From Nocardioides humi (lineage in GTDB: Bacteria; Actinomycetota; Actinomycetes; Propionibacteriales; Nocardioidaceae): a stretch of 64,000 bases of DNA. The DNA lies in assembly GCF_006494775.1 (NCBI RefSeq), contig NZ_CP041146.1, positions 5,270,001 to 5,334,000 on the forward strand, in the 5' to 3' direction. The notes below the pieces were generated by a model, which saw nothing but the letters and a program-made list of their open reading frames with translations, had not been told where the DNA came from and made no database searches. Position 1 is the stretch's first letter. Each line of letters starts with the position of its first letter. Below are positions 15,184-24,091 of this stretch, one piece after another. Made by a program: the position numbers and the translations under genes.

Positions 15184-17934
15184 ATGCGTGCAACGATCCA
15201 AGAACAGAAAGGTGGCGCGGGCGCCAACGAGGTTGCTGCGAAGTTCGAACGGATCGGTTGGGGACCATCGCCGAATCACCATCACGATCTCGGCACGGAC
15301 CTGTACCTAGCTCCGCGGGATGCCAGGCTCTGGGAACTCGGCCTGCTTGCGGGCGCCCAAGTGAAGGCGGGAGCCGACTACTTCAAGGAGCCGAAGAAGT
15401 CGGCGGGGGAGGTTGTCGGATGGTGGTACAGGGAATCCAGGCGTGACCACTTCGACTACTGGCTGAATCATCACGCGCCACACCTGCTTGTCCTGCACGA
15501 TCTCGACACGAGCACCTCGTTCTGGGTGCATCTGACCGAGGAGAACGTGGTCTTCCTTAAGGAGGGAGCGAAGGTCCTTGTCCCAGCCGACCAGACCGTG
15601 GACTTGGAGCACGCGGAGGCGCTCTTGGCGGTCGCGAGCAGCCGCTCGCGCAGACGGAGCTGGGAAGGATCATCGTGGGCCGGTGCGGCTAACATCTCAC
15701 CGACCCATCTCTATCGCCACGCGCTCCTCGTGCCGCGCCTGATCGCCCCTCATCCGAACCGCTCCGTCAGGGACGTCATCGCCGCGCAGGCAACATCGTT
15801 GGTCATCCTCCGGCGCGAGTGGAGGTATGGCCAACCAAGCAAGAGCGAGATGCCAGACCTTGCCGAGATCGACTCGTCTTGGGACTGGGACTGGCAGCTC
15901 GCAGCCGGCGTCAAACGCTGGATCGAGTCCTCTGACATCGGTGGGCTGCGGGACGCACTGACGGCCGCATCCCAGCCGCATCAGCAGGCGGCGTCGACGG
16001 TGGCGCTGTGTGCTGCGCTGATGGAGAACGACCAGCCGGGTGAGGCGGCCGATATCGCGCACGTGACGATAGGCAGCGACCGTCTGGGGCCTATCGATCA
16101 CGCGTGGCTACGCCTGCAGCACGCACGAGCACTCTATGAGCTGGGTGACTGGGCGCCGGTGCGGGAGACCGCTGTCGAGTTGATCGCACTCAGTGCGCGC
16201 GCCCCGCGGGATGTCACCGCTAGCGCAATCAGTGGCGCTGCGGCGAACCTGCTCTTCGCCACCGCTGATTGGGAGGGTATCGACTTCGCGCAAACGGTCG
16301 CGGCGACTGACACAGCAGCGGCTTGGTGGCGTCAGCAGGTCGTCGGCTGGGGTCTTCGCCGGCAGAGAGACGAGGCATTCAATGCCTGGGCACACGACAC
16401 CAGTGGAGCTCCAGGCTTCGAGGACGCATGGGACCATCTTCGGGCAGCGACATTGATGGCCGGCTTCCTCGGTGACCACGGCAGTTGGCGAGGCGCCATG
16501 GAAGACCTGGCGAAGTACGTTCTGACCAGCGGCAGCCTCACTGTTAAGCAGACCGACATCGAGAACGCGCTTGACATACTCCGCACGGCAGGGGCTCATC
16601 AGAGCCTGAAGAAGGCTGCGCGCTGGATAGCCAACAACGGTCCGGTCCTAGCCGTGAAGAACATCGCCGATGCGTGCCTTCCCAGCAGATCAACCGTCAC
16701 CACCTTCCATGCAGACCTCGAGCTACTCGCCGCCGCGCGCGACCTGCTCGAACCAGATCATGCCGCGACAGTGGTGAACTGGGCTATCGCGAGGTTCGAC
16801 GAGCCAACCGCGCTCGAAGAGTCGCTTCACCCACAGTTCGACGTGCAGAAGTCATTGGTCGAACTCATCGCAGATCTCGTATCTGTAGTTCCCCCAGACG
16901 GCCTTACAGCCGTCCTAACCTGGGCCCTGAACGCCGTACCTGAGTATCCGGGACTGACGGCCGCCGGCATGCGTAACCTGGTCAATCGAATCCCGCCTGA
17001 GGTATGGACTCATGAACTCGCGACACGCGCCGCTCAGCTCGCGGAGGAAGCGCCCTGGCCCTTGCGGTACGCGCTGCTGGGTGCGGCCGCTGGCAACCTG
17101 CCCGAGGTTCGAACGGAACTCGAGGCACAAGCACGCGCAGGCGAGAAGGAGGCCCTTTACGCGCTTGGCAGCGTCGATCGGTTCGACGACCAGCTCGTCG
17201 AGGATCTGATCCAGAAGGCACAGGCCGATCTGTCGGAGCATTCAGGCGGTCAGCGCGACCAGGCCGATGCCGCGGGACTCCTGACGCTGCTCAGTCTTCG
17301 TCATCCCGACCATGCGCGCTGGGATGACCTGTGCGCGTGGTTGGACCAAGTAGACCAAAGGGCTGACCTCGCCTACGTTCTGGAACGCCTCGCACGGGGT
17401 GCCGCAGGTATCCCTTCCGAGGTCACCGCCAGACTCAGACCAGCGGTCCAACGGATCCTCGCTCTCCCGCCTGAAGACCCTCAGAGTGGCCGCATATGGC
17501 CGCCATTCTCGGCACAAGCCAGTTTCCTCCTCGCGGCCCTCGACCAGCTCGACCAGCACAAGCTCGACCCGGCATCGTTGAACCCTCTCCTCTCAGGCGA
17601 CCGCATCCACCGCCAGTTCGCCGCCCTACTGTGTGGCAAACCCGATCGCATTGGCGACGGCCTCCTGACAAGCTTGGCCTGCGATCCAGATCCCCACGTT
17701 CGGGCGACAGCGGCAAGCGTGGTCGCGCATCGTGTCATCGACGGGGATCTGATCGGTGAGGCCTTGTTACCACAACTTGTGCAAGACCCCGGTATCGCAG
17801 TAGCCAAGATCCTGGCGCGCGAGGCCGCAAAACATTCGTCGCGATCGCTCACAGAAATGTTGTCGTCGCTGAGGTCCCATCCCTCAAGTCAGGTCAAGAG
17901 CAGCATGGAGTCCGCCTTCAGTCGACTGGTTTAG
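15184..17934 (+). CDS. DUF4365 nuclease-like domain fused to a helical-repeat region
   Basis: The protein (916 residues from ATG 15184; an upstream GTG at 15175 adds three) begins with a DUF4365-type domain: GANEVAAKFERIGW, then HHDLGTDLYL and AQVKAGADYF. The D...QVK spacing is that of PD-(D/E)XK nuclease folds, to which DUF4365 is related. From about residue 190 onward the sequence is almost entirely helical with repeated short helix pairs (HEAT/TPR-like solenoid), ending in DPDPHVRATAASVVAHRV, a typical HEAT unit. A nuclease head on a long solenoid is a common design in anti-phage proteins, but no ATPase or sensor motif is visible. The gene is divergent from the HEPN gene, and its GC content appears lower than that of the core genes. 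Confidence 0.68.
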   Translation: MRATIQEQKGGAGANEVAAKFERIGWGPSPNHHHDLGTDLYLAPRDARLWELGLLAGAQVKAGADYFKEPKKSAGEVVGWWYRESRRDHFDYWLNHHAPHLLVLHDLDTSTSFWVHLTEENVVFLKEGAKVLVPADQTVDLEHAEALLAVASSRSRRRSWEGSSWAGAANISPTHLYRHALLVPRLIAPHPNRSVRDVIAAQATSLVILRREWRYGQPSKSEMPDLAEIDSSWDWDWQLAAGVKRWIESSDIGGLRDALTAASQPHQQAASTVALCAALMENDQPGEAADIAHVTIGSDRLGPIDHAWLRLQHARALYELGDWAPVRETAVELIALSARAPRDVTASAISGAAANLLFATADWEGIDFAQTVAATDTAAAWWRQQVVGWGLRRQRDEAFNAWAHDTSGAPGFEDAWDHLRAATLMAGFLGDHGSWRGAMEDLAKYVLTSGSLTVKQTDIENALDILRTAGAHQSLKKAARWIANNGPVLAVKNIADACLPSRSTVTTFHADLELLAAARDLLEPDHAATVVNWAIARFDEPTALEESLHPQFDVQKSLVELIADLVSVVPPDGLTAVLTWALNAVPEYPGLTAAGMRNLVNRIPPEVWTHELATRAAQLAEEAPWPLRYALLGAAAGNLPEVRTELEAQARAGEKEALYALGSVDRFDDQLVEDLIQKAQADLSEHSGGQRDQADAAGLLTLLSLRHPDHARWDDLCAWLDQVDQRADLAYVLERLARGAAGIPSEVTARLRPAVQRILALPPEDPQSGRIWPPFSAQASFLLAALDQLDQHKLDPASLNPLLSGDRIHRQFAALLCGKPDRIGDGLLTSLACDPDPHVRATAASVVAHRVIDGDLIGEALLPQLVQDPGIAVAKILAREAAKHSSRSLTEMLSSLRSHPSSQVKSSMESAFSRLV

Positions 17935-18656
17935 GACGAAGCGCTATGCACAGTGATCAGGCGCAAAGCCGGCATTCCGAGCTGGCCGACGCCGCCCGGT
18001 GGCACGCCTAGCCGGGGCAGTTGCATGATCTCGTGACGGGCTCACTAGCGTCCGACAGCGCTTGGCACGCGCAGCGAAGGCACACGCGCCCCCTTTCAAC
18101 TTTGGCGGGCGAGAACGTCTGGGCGAAGTCGTCGCCCAGCTTGCGTCGAACCGCAGTCGTACTCGAGACTCGCCGAGCCCAAGTGGTTCGCGACGCACTG
18201 CGGAGGTCTACTGGCGCACCATAAACGCACCAGATTCCTTCCAAGAACTGGCCGACCTCGGCCGAGAAGCTCCGAGCCGACCAGGTAATGTGGATGGCGT
18301 TCAGTCCGTTTGTTCGGGCTGTTGCTGCAGATCAGAGCCGGTCTCGGCGAGTTGAACCAAGATCCGTCGAACTGGGGGAGTGACACCTCCCGGTCCAGAG
18401 GGTCAGGGGTTCGAGTCCCCTCAGCTCCACCGAAACCGCGGATCGGGAGATGGGCCTCAGTTTCCGCGATCCCGTGTGGTGGTCGGCCGGTGATGTCGGC
18501 GCTGGCCGGCCGGAGCACAGCGAGGACTGCCGTCGACGTGACTCCAGAGCGTGTCGCTGTCCATCCGGGTTCGCCTCGTGATGCGCTGGTCGTGCTCAGA
18601 GAGAGGTGTCGATCCGTGGGCATGTGGCGGTCTCACGATTCCCCGGACGACGACAG
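17935..18656. other. Gene-poor junction at the right edge of the accessory island
   Basis: About 720 bp hold no frame with convincing protein character on either strand. The only recognisable item is the tRNA 3'-end-like sequence near 18397-18431. On the minus strand this region yields the false peptide pattern GGAEGTRTPDPL, well known as the antisense reading of tRNA 3' ends at integration sites. Confidence 0.5.
18397..18431 (+). repeat. tRNA 3'-end fragment, probable attachment-site scar
   Basis: The sequence contains a variable-loop-like GGGTC, a perfect T-arm (AGGGG TTCGAGT CCCCT) and the acceptor 3' strand CAGCTCC followed by ACC. No matching D-arm and anticodon arm fold upstream, so this is a 3' fragment and not a complete tRNA gene. 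Elements using tyrosine integrases insert into tRNA 3' ends and leave such fragments at one border. With the truncated integrase at 9303 it probably marks the right end of the island; the other copy is not in the window. Confidence 0.65.
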
Positions 18657-18675
18657 GCATCAGACGTTCTGGTGC
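18657..18675. promoter_or_regulatory. Conserved imperfect dyad upstream of first VOC gene
   Basis: GCATCAG-N5-CTGGTGC followed by TGACGC lies 65 bp before the GTG of the VOC gene at 18741. The same dyad, with the same outer bases and nearly the same distance (66 bp), precedes the paralogous VOC gene at 22756. The 17-20 bp next to each start codon are also alike (AACTGCRAGCAT). I infer a shared operator, probably for a regulator of this catabolic cluster. Confidence 0.6.
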
Positions 18676-18740
18676 TGACGCGCAACGGGTTGGTGGCTCC
18701 GACCCTTCCCTGCCGATAGGTGAACTGCAAGCATCCGAAT

Positions 18741-19175
18741 GTGACGACTACGGCACCCTCACCTACTGACGTTGACCACATCGGCGTGATCGTGCGCAGC
18801 ATCGATGTCGCCAAGAAGTTCCTCGGCGAGACCCTCGGGCTGCCGCTCCTGAAAGAGACAGACTTCCCCGAGCGGGGGACCAAGGCTGCGTTCTTCCAGC
18901 TCGGCGGGTCCGAGATCGAGGTGATCGAATGTCTGCACGAGGAGGCGCGACGGGTACGACTGGGAGACAACGAGGCGCGGATCGAGCACATCGCGGTCCA
19001 GGTCCCCCAGCTGAACGCCATGCTGGAGCATCTCGGCGCTGTCGGCGCGCAGATGGACGCGGAGCCCATCGTCTACGACGGTGACCTGATGTCCTTCTCC
19101 CTGCCGGCCACCACGATGGGCGTGCGCTTCCAATTCATGCAGAAGGGCGCCGGACGCGGCGCTCACGGCTCCTAG
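18741..19175 (+). CDS. VOC-family protein (methylmalonyl-CoA epimerase-like), copy 1
   Basis: The 144-residue single VOC unit begins DVDHIGVIVRSIDVAKKFLGETLG, the metal-binding first beta-alpha-beta motif with its His, and contains EIEVIE and IEHIAVQV with the expected further His/Glu ligands. It resembles methylmalonyl-CoA epimerases and glyoxalase-like lyases. A close paralogue lies at 22756 with the same upstream control region. GTG 18741 was selected by analogy with that copy. It is followed after 8 bp by the permease gene, so both are likely co-transcribed. The reaction is unknown; isomerisation or racemisation of a catabolic intermediate fits the setting. Confidence 0.8.
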   Translation: MTTTAPSPTDVDHIGVIVRSIDVAKKFLGETLGLPLLKETDFPERGTKAAFFQLGGSEIEVIECLHEEARRVRLGDNEARIEHIAVQVPQLNAMLEHLGAVGAQMDAEPIVYDGDLMSFSLPATTMGVRFQFMQKGAGRGAHGS

Positions 19176-19183
19176 GAGCGCTC

Positions 19184-20125
19184 ATGATGTCCCGCGGAGT
19201 CGTAGCCTCAGCACCCAAGACGGTCGCCTACGACAAGAAGGGCATCAAGATGCCGCGCACGCGTGCGAAGCGTCGCACTCGCCGCAAGGGCAAGACCCGG
19301 CTGGCACGCGCGCCCAAGCTCGCTACCGGCATCGTGGTGCTCGCCGTGCTGGTGGCCGTCTTCGGCCCGATGATCTCCTCGTGGAACGCCACTGAGACCG
19401 ACCTCGTCGCTCGCCAGCTTCCTCCGGCGTGGATGGACGGCGGCGACCCCGGGCACTGGTTCGGCACGGATCGTCAAGGACGCGACATCTTGGTCCGCGT
19501 CATGGTCGGGGCCCGTGTGTCGCTCACGATCGCGGTTCTGGTCATCTTGATCAGCGGCATCGTGGGCACCGCGCTCGGGCTGATCGCCGGATACAAGGGC
19601 GGCTGGGTCGATGCGGTCATCACCCGGGTGATCGACGGCATGTCGGCATTCCCGCCTGTGCTGGTCGCGCTCGCCGTCGCGGTCACAGTCGGGAGCAGTC
19701 TCTGGGTGGTCGTCGGTGTGCTGAGCCTGGTGTTGTGGTCCAGGTACGCGCGGCTGGTGCGCGCCGAGACGTTGTCATGGAAGGAACGAGAGTTCGTCCT
19801 TGCCGCGATCGTCACGGGTTGTCGGCCGGTACGTGTCGTGCTGCGCCACGTACTGCCGAATCTCGTCAGCACGGTGATCGTCTTCTCCACTCTCCAGGTC
19901 GGCTACGTGATCCTCTCGGAGGCCGCACTCAGCTTCCTGGGCGCCGGAGTGCCGCCGCCCACCCCGACCTGGGGCGGCATGATCGCCGACGGTCACAACT
20001 ACATCGACACGCTGTGGTGGATGTGGGTATTCCCGGGCATCGCCATCGCAGGGGTGATCGTGTCGGCGAACCTTCTCGGTGACTGGCTCCGGGACGAGTT
20101 CGATCCGCGGCTCCGCCAAGTCTGA
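19184..20125 (+). CDS. Peptide-type ABC transporter permease (DppC/OppC-like)
   Basis: The 313-residue protein has a basic N-terminus, a first helix (about 43-66), the periplasmic GTDRQGRDILVRV segment typical of DppC-type permeases, five more helices and the EAA loop (LSWKEREFVLAAIVTGCRPVRVVLRHVLPN). AGGAG sits 5 nt before ATG 19184. The partner DppB-like permease is encoded separately at 35295 on the minus strand; binding proteins and ATPases are at 28024-33717. Confidence 0.9.
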   Translation: MMSRGVVASAPKTVAYDKKGIKMPRTRAKRRTRRKGKTRLARAPKLATGIVVLAVLVAVFGPMISSWNATETDLVARQLPPAWMDGGDPGHWFGTDRQGRDILVRVMVGARVSLTIAVLVILISGIVGTALGLIAGYKGGWVDAVITRVIDGMSAFPPVLVALAVAVTVGSSLWVVVGVLSLVLWSRYARLVRAETLSWKEREFVLAAIVTGCRPVRVVLRHVLPNLVSTVIVFSTLQVGYVILSEAALSFLGAGVPPPTPTWGGMIADGHNYIDTLWWMWVFPGIAIAGVIVSANLLGDWLRDEFDPRLRQV

Positions 20126-20188
20126 GCACGCCGCAGCACAGCCCTACGCACGACGTCAGACGCGACCAGAAGAAGGAAGGTTGGACAG

Positions 20189-21661
20189 ATGCTGGACACC
20201 GTAGTTCGCAGCACTCGGGTAGTCACGCCGGACGGAGTCGTGGCCCTCGACATCGGCATCCAGGGGGAGGTCATTCTCTGTCTGGCCTCTCACGGGACGC
20301 TGGGAGCGACACAGGTCCTCGATCTCGGAGACAAGATCGTCGTCCCTGGCGGCATCGACCCGCATGTCCACACCAGCCAGCCGATCACGCCGCCGGGGTT
20401 GAAGCCCGCCGCCGGCTCGGCGCACAACTGCACGCATGGTCTCTACAGCAGTTCGCCTACGGAGGTCAGTCGCGCTGCGCTCTTCGGCGGTACGACGACT
20501 CTGGTCGACTTCGCGATCTGGCAGCAGGAGGGCACGCTCGCCGATGTCCTCGCGGTCAACGAGAAGAAGTGGGCGAGCCTCACCTACACGGACTACTCCG
20601 AGCACGTGATGCTCCTGGGCGACATCCCCGACGCGATCCTCGAGGAGATCCCGGTGATCGTGCGGTCGGGCAATCCGAGCTTCAAGATGTTCACCACCAA
20701 TGTGTTCTCCGGGCGCACGGGACGACGCGTCCACTACGGCTACATGCTCGATGTCTTCAAGGCACTGGCTCCGGTCGGCGGCATGGCGGCGCTGCACTGC
20801 GAGGACGACGACCTGGTTGTGCACGCCTACGACCGGCATCTCGCCGCCGGGGACGTGCACTTCACCAAGATGCCGGAGGTTCACACCGACCTGTCGGAGG
20901 AGCTGGCGATCCGTCAGGTGCTGCGACTCGGCGCGGCCGCCGGCTGCCGGCTCTACATCATGCATGTCAGCTGCGAGCTGGGCGTCGACGCCATCCGGGA
21001 GGCGCGCGCGGCCGGCCAGGACGTGCACGGCGAGACCCTGCACCAGTACGCCCTCTTCTCCCGGGAGCACTACCACCGGCCGAACGGGCAGATCTACCAC
21101 ACCTATCCGTCGCTGAAGGAGGGCCACGACTGCGCCTCGCTGTGGCAGGGGCTGTCCGACGGCACCATCGAGACGGTCGCGACCGACGGCGTCGTCACCA
21201 CCTTCGACCAGAAGATGATGGGCGATCGCATCGACGACGTCACTGGCGGCAGCGCAGGCATCGAGGAACGCATGGCCGTGACCTACTCCGGTGGGCTCAA
21301 CCGCGGCATGTCGCTCACCCAGTTGGCTGAGGCCACGTCTACCAATGCCGCCAAGCTTCTCGGCATGTACCCGAAGAAGGGTGTGATCCTGCCCGGCAGT
21401 GATGCCGACCTCGTGGTTCTCGAGTCCCGTGCGCCTGCACCGCTGCGGACGGAAGATCTTCATCAGACCGACTACAGCCCGTGGGAGGGACACGAGGTTC
21501 GGCTCTGGCCGATCATCACCATGCTTCGCGGGAAGGTCGTGGTGTCCGACGGCAAGCTTCTCGTCGACTCGCCGACCGGCGTCCGAGCGCCGCGAACGGC
21601 GTTGCCCGTGCCATCTGTGTCAGCTTCTCCAGGCCTCGGGGAGGAGTCTTCTGTAGAGTGA
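20189..21661 (+). CDS. Dihydropyrimidinase/hydantoinase-type cyclic amidohydrolase
   Basis: The 490-residue enzyme has all metal ligands of the binuclear amidohydrolase fold: H59 and H61 (GIDPHVHT), the probably carboxylated K166 (PSFKMFTT), H203 (ALHCED), H259 (YIMHVS) and D333 (ATDGV). Such enzymes open cyclic ureides or imides (dihydrouracil, hydantoins, allantoin). The expected next step, hydrolysis of an N-carbamoyl amino acid, can be supplied by the nitrilase-type enzyme at 23186. GAAGGAAGG precedes ATG 20189. The C-terminal 25 residues are Pro/Ser-rich and atypical. Confidence 0.85.
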   Translation: MLDTVVRSTRVVTPDGVVALDIGIQGEVILCLASHGTLGATQVLDLGDKIVVPGGIDPHVHTSQPITPPGLKPAAGSAHNCTHGLYSSSPTEVSRAALFGGTTTLVDFAIWQQEGTLADVLAVNEKKWASLTYTDYSEHVMLLGDIPDAILEEIPVIVRSGNPSFKMFTTNVFSGRTGRRVHYGYMLDVFKALAPVGGMAALHCEDDDLVVHAYDRHLAAGDVHFTKMPEVHTDLSEELAIRQVLRLGAAAGCRLYIMHVSCELGVDAIREARAAGQDVHGETLHQYALFSREHYHRPNGQIYHTYPSLKEGHDCASLWQGLSDGTIETVATDGVVTTFDQKMMGDRIDDVTGGSAGIEERMAVTYSGGLNRGMSLTQLAEATSTNAAKLLGMYPKKGVILPGSDADLVVLESRAPAPLRTEDLHQTDYSPWEGHEVRLWPIITMLRGKVVVSDGKLLVDSPTGVRAPRTALPVPSVSASPGLGEESSVE

Positions 21662-21694
21662 AACGACGACCAGGGGCGAGGGGTTGGAGGGCAA

Positions 21695-22660
21695 TTGGCA
21701 CAGGTCTTCAGCGTTACGAACGTCGTGCAGTTGCGTACACTCGTCGCGGTCGTGCGTCAGGGCTCCTTCTCGGGAGCGGCGAGGGATCTCGGGTATTCGC
21801 CGTCCGCAGTCTCCCAGCAGATCGCGGCGCTCGAGCGCACCTGCAAGGTCGAGCTCTTCGAACGGCGGGCGCACAGCGTGCACCCCACGCCGATCGCCCG
21901 GCAGATCGCCGAGCGCTCCAACGAGGTCCTGATGGCATTGGACCGCCTGCGCGACCAGATCCGTGCGATCTCCCAGGGGTGGCACGGCAGCATCCGCGTC
22001 GGCGCCTTCGGAACCGCCAGTCAGCACCTGCTCCCGACCGCCGTGCGACACTTCGTCGACCGGTATCCCGGCAGCGAGGTGATGCTCGAGGAGGGGTTCC
22101 CGACCGAGCTGCTGCGCGCCCTCGTCGCTCGTGACCTGGACGTCGCCCTCGTCTACTCCCACGGCCCGTCGCAGCGGAAGTGGATGAAGGAGATCAAGTT
22201 CGTCGAGCTGCTCAGCGAGAAGATGCTGCTCGTGCTGCCCGAGGACCACCCCTTCGCTGGCCACAGGCATGTCTCCCTCGCCGACCTGCGTGACGAGAAG
22301 TGGATCGCCAGCCACGAGGGCACGCCCGGCGCGGAGGGACTCGAGGAGCTGTGCGCCGCTGCCGGGATGACTCCCAACATCGGATTCCGCTCCAACGACC
22401 CCGACGTGATGGAGCGACTGGTCCGCGAGAAGGTGGGCGTAGCCCTCATCCCGGCCATGGGCTTCGTGCCGATGCCCGGCGTCACGACGGTCGAGCTGGC
22501 CGACTCCAACGCGATGCGCATCGTGTACGCCGCCTACCTGCCCGACGACGCCAGCCCCCTGATCGAGGCCCTCGTCGACGCCCTGCGGGAGGTCTCGTCG
22601 TCCCTGGTGGGCGACGGTGCTTTGACGCCCTGGCCCCACCCCCAGGATCCCGAGGGCTGA
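21695..22660 (+). CDS. LysR-family transcriptional regulator
   Basis: The 321-residue protein has an N-terminal winged HTH (LRTLVAVVRQGSFSGAARDLGYSPSAVSQQIAALER) and a periplasmic-binding-like effector domain (GSIRVGAFGTASQHLLPTA, DVALVYSHG). Translation probably starts at TTG 21695, preceded by GGAGGG at 7 nt spacing. It lies within the cluster between the cyclic amidohydrolase and the second VOC gene and is the most likely local regulator, perhaps acting at the dyads at 18657 and 22671. Confidence 0.88.
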   Translation: MAQVFSVTNVVQLRTLVAVVRQGSFSGAARDLGYSPSAVSQQIAALERTCKVELFERRAHSVHPTPIARQIAERSNEVLMALDRLRDQIRAISQGWHGSIRVGAFGTASQHLLPTAVRHFVDRYPGSEVMLEEGFPTELLRALVARDLDVALVYSHGPSQRKWMKEIKFVELLSEKMLLVLPEDHPFAGHRHVSLADLRDEKWIASHEGTPGAEGLEELCAAAGMTPNIGFRSNDPDVMERLVREKVGVALIPAMGFVPMPGVTTVELADSNAMRIVYAAYLPDDASPLIEALVDALREVSSSLVGDGALTPWPHPQDPEG

Positions 22661-22670
22661 TTCCCCGAAG

Positions 22671-22689
22671 GCATCAGCGAGGCTGGTGC
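22671..22689. promoter_or_regulatory. Conserved imperfect dyad upstream of second VOC gene
   Basis: GCATCAG-N5-CTGGTGC-TGACGC, with the same half-sites as at 18657-18675 and 66 bp before the VOC start at 22756. A TTGGT element about 10 bp after it is also shared between the two copies. Confidence 0.6.
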
Positions 22690-22755
22690 TGACGCTCGGA
22701 GGCTTGGTTGCTCAGCGTCTTTCAATGAAATCGGGAAACTGCGAGCATTTGTCGT

Positions 22756-23172
22756 GTGACAGCGACAACACCTATTCCCCAAGATATTGATCATATCGGC
22801 GTGATCGTGCGCAGCATCGATGACGCCAAGAGGTTTCTCGGTGAGACTCTGGGGCTCCCGCTCGTCAAGGAAACGCATATTCCGGAGAAGACGCGCGCTG
22901 CCTTCTTCCGATGCGGGGGCTGCGAGATCGAGGTCATCGAGGTGCTTCCCGAGGACGTGCGCCAGCGCCGACTGGGCGACAACGCAGCGCGCATCGAGCA
23001 CATCGCCGTGCGGGTGGAGAACCTCGACGACGTCCTGACTCACCTCGCCGGACAAGGCGGAGAGATGGATGCGCCGCCGCTGCTCCACGACGGCGACAGG
23101 ATGTCGTTCTCCGTGCCCGCCTCCACCATGGGCGTGCGCTTCCAGTTCATCCAGAAGAATTTCGAGAAGTAG
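22756..23172 (+). CDS. VOC-family protein (methylmalonyl-CoA epimerase-like), copy 2
   Basis: The 138-residue protein is a close paralogue of the product at 18741 (both contain DHIGVIVRSID, FLGETLGLPL, EIEVIE, RIEHIAV, TMGVRFQF). It starts at GTG 22756 with the metal His in IDHIGVIV. Position-matched promoters suggest that an ancestral promoter-plus-gene unit was duplicated. It is followed by the nitrilase-type gene at 13 bp, so it heads the operon running to about 27925. Confidence 0.82.
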   Translation: MTATTPIPQDIDHIGVIVRSIDDAKRFLGETLGLPLVKETHIPEKTRAAFFRCGGCEIEVIEVLPEDVRQRRLGDNAARIEHIAVRVENLDDVLTHLAGQGGEMDAPPLLHDGDRMSFSVPASTMGVRFQFIQKNFEK

Positions 23173-23185
23173 AGGAAATCAGAAA

Positions 23186-24079
23186 ATGAGTCGTGAAGTT
23201 CGGGTTGCGGGTATCCAGTTCACCCGCAAGTTCCGCGATGTCGAGTACAACGTCAACCGCGCGGAGGAGTTTGTTCGCAAGGCGGCCGGCGATGGCGCCA
23301 AGATCGTCTCGCTTCCGGAGCTGTATTCCACCGGCTACCTGCCGGGCTACATCGAGGACATCGACGTCGACGACACCAGCATCAAGAGCCTGTGGGACCT
23401 CGCCGAGCAGATTCCCGACGGGCCGACGACACAGCGGATGATCGCGTTGGCCAAGGAGCTCGACATCTACCTGATCTCGCCGATCTGGGAGATCGACGCC
23501 GACTTCCACACCTACTACAACACCGCGGCCGTCATCGGCCCGCACGGCCTGATGGGCCGCTACCGCAAGCGCCACATCCCCTCGATCCCCGGGATGGAGG
23601 AGCGCCACTACTTCACGCCGGGCAACATCCCCTACCCGGTCTTCGACACCCCCTACGGGAAGATCGGCGTGGTGATCTGCTTCGACCGGCACTTCCCCGA
23701 GGTGTTCCGCATCCTGACGCTCAAGGGCGCCGAGATGGTCTTCTGCGTCAACAACACGCCCACGGCGTTCGGCAACAGGAACTGGATCCCCGAGATCCAC
23801 GTCAATGCCGTGGCCAACTCGATCTACATCATCCAGAACAACGTGTGTGGCAAGGAGGAGCACTTCAACTGGTTCGGTGGCACGACGATCATGGGCCCGA
23901 AGGCCGACCTCCTGGTCCAGCTCGATGCGGAGGAGGGCATCGCTGCTCACAACATCGACCTCGACATGATCCGCAAGTCCCGAGAGCACTACGGCAGCAT
24001 CCGTGACACCCGGTACGAGGACTTCGGCATGAGCCCCGACGAGACCGGCCACTACGATCCCGCCACCGGCTGGCGTTAG
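23186..24079 (+). CDS. Nitrilase-superfamily amidohydrolase (N-carbamoyl amino-acid type)
   Basis: The 297-residue enzyme has the complete Glu-Lys-Cys triad: E45 (SLPELYSTG), K128 (RYRKRHIP) and C165 (GVVICFDRHFPE). Its similarity pattern (MEERHYFTPGN, NWIPEIHVNAVANSIYI) is that of beta-ureidopropionase and N-carbamoyl-amino-acid amidases. It would release CO2 and NH3 from the ring-opened product of the enzyme at 20189. ATG 23186 follows AGAGGAAAT. Substrate specificity cannot be read from sequence. Confidence 0.85.
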   Translation: MSREVRVAGIQFTRKFRDVEYNVNRAEEFVRKAAGDGAKIVSLPELYSTGYLPGYIEDIDVDDTSIKSLWDLAEQIPDGPTTQRMIALAKELDIYLISPIWEIDADFHTYYNTAAVIGPHGLMGRYRKRHIPSIPGMEERHYFTPGNIPYPVFDTPYGKIGVVICFDRHFPEVFRILTLKGAEMVFCVNNTPTAFGNRNWIPEIHVNAVANSIYIIQNNVCGKEEHFNWFGGTTIMGPKADLLVQLDAEEGIAAHNIDLDMIRKSREHYGSIRDTRYEDFGMSPDETGHYDPATGWR

Positions 24080-24091
24080 GAGATCTGCGCC

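Noticed and set aside
18348..18431. A complete tRNA gene ending at 18431
   Set aside because: CGAGTTG at 18348-18354 can pair with six of seven acceptor bases, but the length is wrong and no D-arm or 7-nt anticodon loop can be drawn; only the 3' end is credible. A tmRNA 3' end was also considered, since the acceptor CAGCTCC fits, but the GGGTC before the T-arm is more tRNA-like.
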